DNA from: Trema orientale
Taxonomy: Eukaryota; Streptophyta; Magnoliopsida; Rosales; Cannabaceae
Direction: 5' to 3'
Assembly: GCA_002914845.1 (NCBI GenBank)
Contig: JXTC01000086.1
Span: 420,177 to 484,176, forward strand
DNA length: 64,000 nt
This document shows, piece after piece, positions 59,200-64,000 of this stretch (the first letter of the stretch is position 1; the number at the start of each line of letters is the position of its first letter). The notes under the pieces were generated by a model. The model was not told the DNA's origin, ran no database searches, and saw only the letters and a list, made by a program, of their open reading frames with translations. The translations under genes and the position numbers were made by a program.

Positions 59200-61688
59200 T
59201 CCACTAATCCTGAACATCTTTAAATGGTACAACACCTATATAAGCAGTATGCTCATGAAACACCTAATGTGTTAGAACTTTGGTGAGCGGATCTGCCAAC
59301 GTGAAGTTAGTGCCGATATGTTCTATAGACACTAAGTGATTCTGAACTCTTTCTTTAACAACTAGAGACTTAATGTCTATATGCTTAGACTTTGATGAGC
59401 TTCTATTGTTATTGGAATATAGAACAGCAGCTCTATTATCATAATAAATATTTAATGGCTCGTCAATGCCATTAATAATTCGTAGCCCAATGATAAAATT
59501 CCGCAGTCATATTCCTTGATTCGATGTCTCATGACAAGCTATAAACTCTGTCTCTATAGTGGAAGAAGCTGTGAGCATCTGCTTAACACTTTTCTAGGAT
59601 ACAGCTCCTCAGATAAGCAGGTAAATATAGCCTGAAGTGGATCTCTTATTATCTAGGCATCCAGCATAGTCGAAGTCAGAATACCCCACGATCTCCAAAC
59701 GATCAGATCTCTGATAAGTGAGCATGTAATCTTTTTTTTTTTTCTGTAAATATCGTAAAACCCTCTTTGCTACTGTCCAGTGATCCATACCAGAGTTGCT
59801 TAAATATCTGCCCAATACTCTGACTATATATGCTATATCCGAACGTGTACATACCTGAGCATACATTAGATTCCTTACTGCAGATGCATAAGGGATAAAC
59901 TGTATTTCTTTAGCTTCAAACTCATTCTTGGGGTACTAAATGAGATTGAATTTATCATCCTTAGTAATGGGTATATCTCTTTGGGCACATTTGCTCATGC
60001 CAAATCTATCAAGCACTTTTTTGATATAGCTCTTTTGTGATAACCCAAGTATGCTCTGAGAGTGATCTCGATGTATTTTGATCTCTAATACAAAAGAGGT
60101 GTCCCCAAGATCTTTCATTTCAAATTTATTTGATAGATTTCTTTTGATTTCATGCAATAAGCCTATATTATTGCTTACCAAAAGTATATCATCGATATAC
60201 AAAACAAGGAAGATACATTTGCTCCCACTGAACTTGTGATAAATACATCCATCTACCAAATTTTTCTCAAAACTGAATGAGGAAATAATTTGATGGAACT
60301 TATGATACCATTGACGGGGTGCTTGTTTGAGACCATAGATGGGTTTCTTTAGTTTACAGACCATAGACTTTGGATCTCTAGTAACAAAATTTTTTGGCTG
60401 TACCATATAAATCGTTTCCTCAATATCACCATTGAGAAATACAGTCTTTACATCTATCTGATGTAACTCCAGAGTCTTTTGAAGAAACTGGAGAGAAAGT
60501 CTCTTTATAGTCAATGCTTTCTTTCTGAGTGAAATCCTTGACAACTAGACGAGTCTTGTATCTCTCGATATTGCCTTTAGAATCTTTTTTTGTTTTAAAA
60601 ATCCATTTACAACTAATAGGTTTCTTTTCTGCTGGTAATTTAACGAGTTCCCAAATGTTGTAATCTTTCATGGATTTCATCTCATCCTTCATGGCAGTGA
60701 TCCACTGTAAGGATTTTGAACTTTGTTTGGCTTGAGTGAAATTGATTGGATTATTTTCCACTCCTATATCAAACTCACGTTCTTGAAGATAGACGATGTA
60801 ATCATCCAGAATCGCGTTTCTCCTTTCCCTAGTAGATCTCCTTAATGGAACTTCCTCTTAAGGTTGTTGAGGTTGCTCTTCAGGAGCAACTTCCTCATGT
60901 GAGAAAAGGAGTTGCGGAATATTGTCTTGAATTTCTAGATTTGCTTCTTGAATAATGTCAAGCAAAGGAGCATGATCATCTTTAATAGTAACTGTAAGAA
61001 GAGAAACAAATTCCTCCTTAAAGACAATATCTCTTACCTTATCTCCCTCTCCAACCTCAATATCCTCAAGGAATCTCGTATTACCCGTCTTGAAAAGGGA
61101 CCTATTAGAGGGATCATAGAATTTGAAACTTCTAGATCTTTCAGCGCAGTTAACAACATAGCGACTTATTGTTCTTGAGTCCAGTTTCTTTTCATATGGC
61201 CTGTATGGTCTTACCTCAACTAGATTACTCCAAATATACAAGTGCCTAATTCTAGGTTTCTTACCTGTCTATAATTCATATGGGGTTTTAGCTACTGATT
61301 TGTTGGGTACTCTGTTGAGTATATGAACTGCAGTCTTACGTGTTTCTCCCCATAGTGATTCAGATAAGGAGGAATGACTGATCATACTCCTCACTATGTC
61401 CTTAAGTGTTTGGTTTCGTCGCTCAACAATACTATTCATGCTAAGTTTTTCTAGTATTGTGTATTGTGGGACGATTCCATATTCCTCTAGGTACTGAACA
61501 AAGGGTCCTGGACGTTGTTCACCAAATCCATTATACTTACCGTAGTATTCATCACTACGATCGGATTTGACAGCTTTAATTTTCTTGTCGAGTTGATTTT
61601 CAACTTCAGCTTTGAAAGTTTTAAATACGTCCAGGGATTGTGACGTCTCATGAATTAAACCTAGGGTGTCCGATTTGACCATAACCAA
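59200..61688 (-). pseudogene. Copia polyprotein remnant: integrase end, RT and RNase H
   Basis: Minus strand from 61688 down: integrase core with [14 protein letters not shown] and [15 protein letters not shown], a linker region (60858-61241), then RT with WITAMKDEMKSMKDYNIWEL, YGLKQAPRQWYHKF and catalytic YIDDILLVSNN (about 60190), then RNase H with GYSDFDYAGCLDNKRSTSGY (59680-59620) and the tail to about 59200. Frameshifts or stops separate all five blocks. Gag, protease and the N-terminal integrase are missing at the 61688 side, so it is 5'-truncated. It differs in sequence from the 24.7-kb element and belongs to another copia lineage. Confidence 0.88.
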
Positions 61689-63066
61689 TCTACTCTAAAT
61701 TTTCTATCTTATTAGCCAAAAATTATTCCCCTAGTTGATAGTCGAGATTCCCTTATTTATTCACTATCCTCTCGAGTTTAAGCAAAAATATCCTCGATTA
61801 TCAATTCACTATATTCCTATGTGAATTAAACTAATTAAGAATTCATTAAGATTTATGGAAACTCATATAGTGACTATACAAACTATTTAAATATATTCCT
61901 ATTTTATATACAATTTGTGGCTTTCAATCCAACGAGCTAGACACATAAATCTCCTTACAATTTCATTATGATTAACAAATCATCTATTTAGTAGCCAATT
62001 AAATAGAAATATTAAGAACAGAATTGAAAACTCAACTAAGAAAAATAATTCATGCACTAAATTAAAAGAAAAATAATTAAAGCATCATAGTTAGGCTATA
62101 CGGTAACCCTAGGAAAGAAATCTAGAATATAATTAAATTAAGAAAAACAACAGTATTAAATATAAATATCCTAAAGAAAATAAAATTTTAAAGCTGAAAA
62201 TGAAATCAAATTAGAGAAATCGTGGTAGAAGAGGCTCCACTCTACTGTTATGTCTCCCACTAATTTTCTCTCTCTAGACTACTATATTTCTCTCTCTCTA
62301 GAATAGTGTGTTTCCCTTTTATCCCATAATCCTTTTATAGCTGAAAAGAGAGTATTTCCCAATAATTCACGGATTCCTATAGTCAATTCTGATTTGCTGT
62401 GTGATGTGGCACTTTATTATTTACTCTCTCTTTCTCCCTCTCTTTTTTCATTTCAGGTTTCTGTGCATAGGAAAATCATAAACTCGGCACAAATCTAGGT
62501 ACTGATTGGCTGAAGTTAAAGGTCAAATTTTCTCGCTGACGTCTCCTTGCCTTGTTGGACGAGAAAGCAGTTCTACAAATGGTGAGAAGCACTAGATCTG
62601 ACTGATGAGAGAGAAAGCCTGACTGCAGCTGTCACGTGGGCCCCATATGTCTCATACTTTCGCCAGCCGCTTGACTCTCTCTGCAATACGTGAAAGACAC
62701 ATGCCAATCTCTTGTTAGCTTGATCGAAATAGCCTGAAATCCTCTCGAATCTCTCTTTTTTTTTAAACCTAAATCAAATCAAATTAAATTAAATCAAAAA
62801 CTTAAATCTAATAAATATCTGTTTAAAATTAAATTAAATTAACCAAATTAAATTAAAATACCTAAACCTAAAAAAATAACATAAAATTAAATAAAACTAA
62901 ATCTAAACGAAAATAAAATAAAATAACTTAAATTACTTAAAATCTAAATTAAAATTACTCTAGTATACACATTTTTAATGAATAAAAGGTACAATTAATT
63001 CTATTTTCATAGAGTTATCAAAAAATACATTCATAAATAACAATTAACTCTATTTTGATAGAGTTA
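61689..63066. other. Intergenic, no gene
   Basis: 61690-62470 has LTR-like composition (CTTTTATAGCTGAAAAGAG, CTCTCTCTAGA runs) but I could not fix ends. 62760-63000 is an array of 'aaattaaat/aaatcaaat' simple repeats. Confidence 0.35.
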
Positions 63067-63330
63067 TCAAAAAACACATTCATAAACAGATTTGTAATTT
63101 AAAATGGGAGTGGGAAGATGATTAATAAGAAAAATTGCGGTAGAAAAGGCATATGACCAAAACGACAGGGGCAAAGAAGCATTATGTAGTAAGGTTAATC
63201 TTGTTTTGACAACGTGACGATGTCTTCTTTTGGCTAAACCATTATGCTGGGTTGTGTGAGGGAGTGTTTTCAAATTTTGTATTACAAAAGAATCTAATAG
63301 AAATATTGCGGTAGGCAAAGCGAAGACAGT
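63067..63330 (-). pseudogene. Copia integrase fragment
   Basis: Minus-strand peptide with HTTQHNGLAKRRHRHVVKTR, LTLLHNASLPLSFWSYAFST and LINHLPTPILNYKS is the region around the catalytic Glu of copia integrases (usual Q..NG.AER.HRH..E). The catalytic Glu region reads AKRRHRHVVK, so it is altered. The rest of the element is not recognisable. Confidence 0.8.
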
Positions 63331-63504
63331 AGAGCCACAGGAAGGTGGCGTGTTACGGGTTCTAGACTGACGGGCTGGACCAGTATTTTTGGACTATGGG
63401 AAGCCGATTTTCGATGGTCCTCGGGCATGATTTGCAGCGATTTATTCTTGGTAAATATTAGTGTCTTAAGGTCATAAAACACGTATGAATTTTTGCTAAA
63501 TGTG

Positions 63505-63731
63505 TTGAAAAATTATATTTAGATTAAATAGATTAACAGGTCGTGTTGGGTTTACTTGACCCGAATATGATCCATTTGAATATGATCAATTAAACGTGCT
63601 ACATGAGTCGGATTTAAGTTAGAATTTCTGATATGATTATCAAACAGGTCGGATTTGGATTGAAATATATGCTGTTGTATAAAGAAATTAATACAACACG
63701 AATATGACTTACTGAATGAATTGCCACCCCA
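63505..63731. mobile_element. Decayed hAT element end
   Basis: AATTGCCACCCCA at 63719-63731 and internal GGTCGTGTTGGGTTT, ACACGAATATGAC motifs match the hAT element at 2962-3687. The left end is missing. Confidence 0.55.
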
Positions 63732-64000
63732 GGCTCTGTAACCATAAATAAGATAAAATTTATGAATTTGGTTTTATTCATTGACTATCGTGTATGTAGA
63801 GAGTACAAGAGATAATAAAATAGCTAAAGTACAAGAATACATCTTGGAAAATAAATTCAAATAATAACTAAATACAAAAGATAACAAATAAATTCAAATA
63901 ATAATTTAAATACAAAAGATAAAAAATCAAAATTGAACTACGGTTGTTGTTAACTGGACGTGAGTATAGGACTGTTTGAATTCGTATCCTTATCCTTATC

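Noticed and set aside
59609-61688. Host multidomain gene split into five frames
   Set aside because: All blocks match successive copia integrase, RT and RNase H motifs in order, so it is a decayed retrotransposon.

Overview
This is a nuclear DNA segment from a plant, most likely a dicot. It has spliced genes of plant-only families (laccases, a chalcone-synthase-like type III polyketide synthase) in very AT-rich DNA packed with plant transposons. The species cannot be fixed from the sequence.

Three real genes are visible, all on the minus strand. (1) A laccase (LacA) has exons 1-3 at 10134-1977; its 3' half must lie left of the window or is lost. Its second intron is 7.4 kb instead of about 350 bp because at least six transposons landed in it. 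(2) A complete two-exon type III polyketide synthase lies at 18759-17168 (394 aa, catalytic Cys-His-Asn intact). (3) A complete six-exon laccase (LacB, 595 aa, all four copper motifs) lies at 55476-50125. Just upstream of LacB lies a decayed laccase first exon with duplicated promoter-like sequence, the debris of a tandem laccase array. Laccases oxidise phenolics in the apoplast and type III PKSs make phenolic polyketides, so a shared specialised pathway is conceivable, but this is inference only.

The rest is mobile DNA. 1-929: 5' end of a minus-strand copia-type LTR element. 1.4-8.0 kb (LacA intron 2 and 3): Mutator-like MITEs, a hAT element, two tRNA-derived SINEs, and a 1.2-kb Harbinger-type element carrying the start of an HCF107-like gene (a Pack-type capture). 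10.9-14.1 kb: CACTA ends, a GC-rich hAT element and a Harbinger element with a nested insertion. 19-24 kb: AT-rich repeats, including a roughly 70-bp tandem array. 24.7-29.7 kb: a 5.0-kb Tnt1/Tork-like copia element with both LTRs and a 5-bp target duplication, whose reverse-transcriptase segment is inverted in place; it sits in an apparent older gypsy LTR. 31-38 kb: MITEs, foldbacks and a tandem segmental duplication in which a MITE is present in one copy and absent from the other. 42-45 kb: three MITEs in one (TA)n tract, a 240-bp direct repeat and a SINE. 55.8-56.9 kb: a LINE tail and a MITE in the laccase debris. 58.3-61.7 and 63.1-63.3 kb: two further truncated copia elements.

Splice sites, reading frames and target duplications were read by eye. 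Percent identities and family assignments were not computed with tools.
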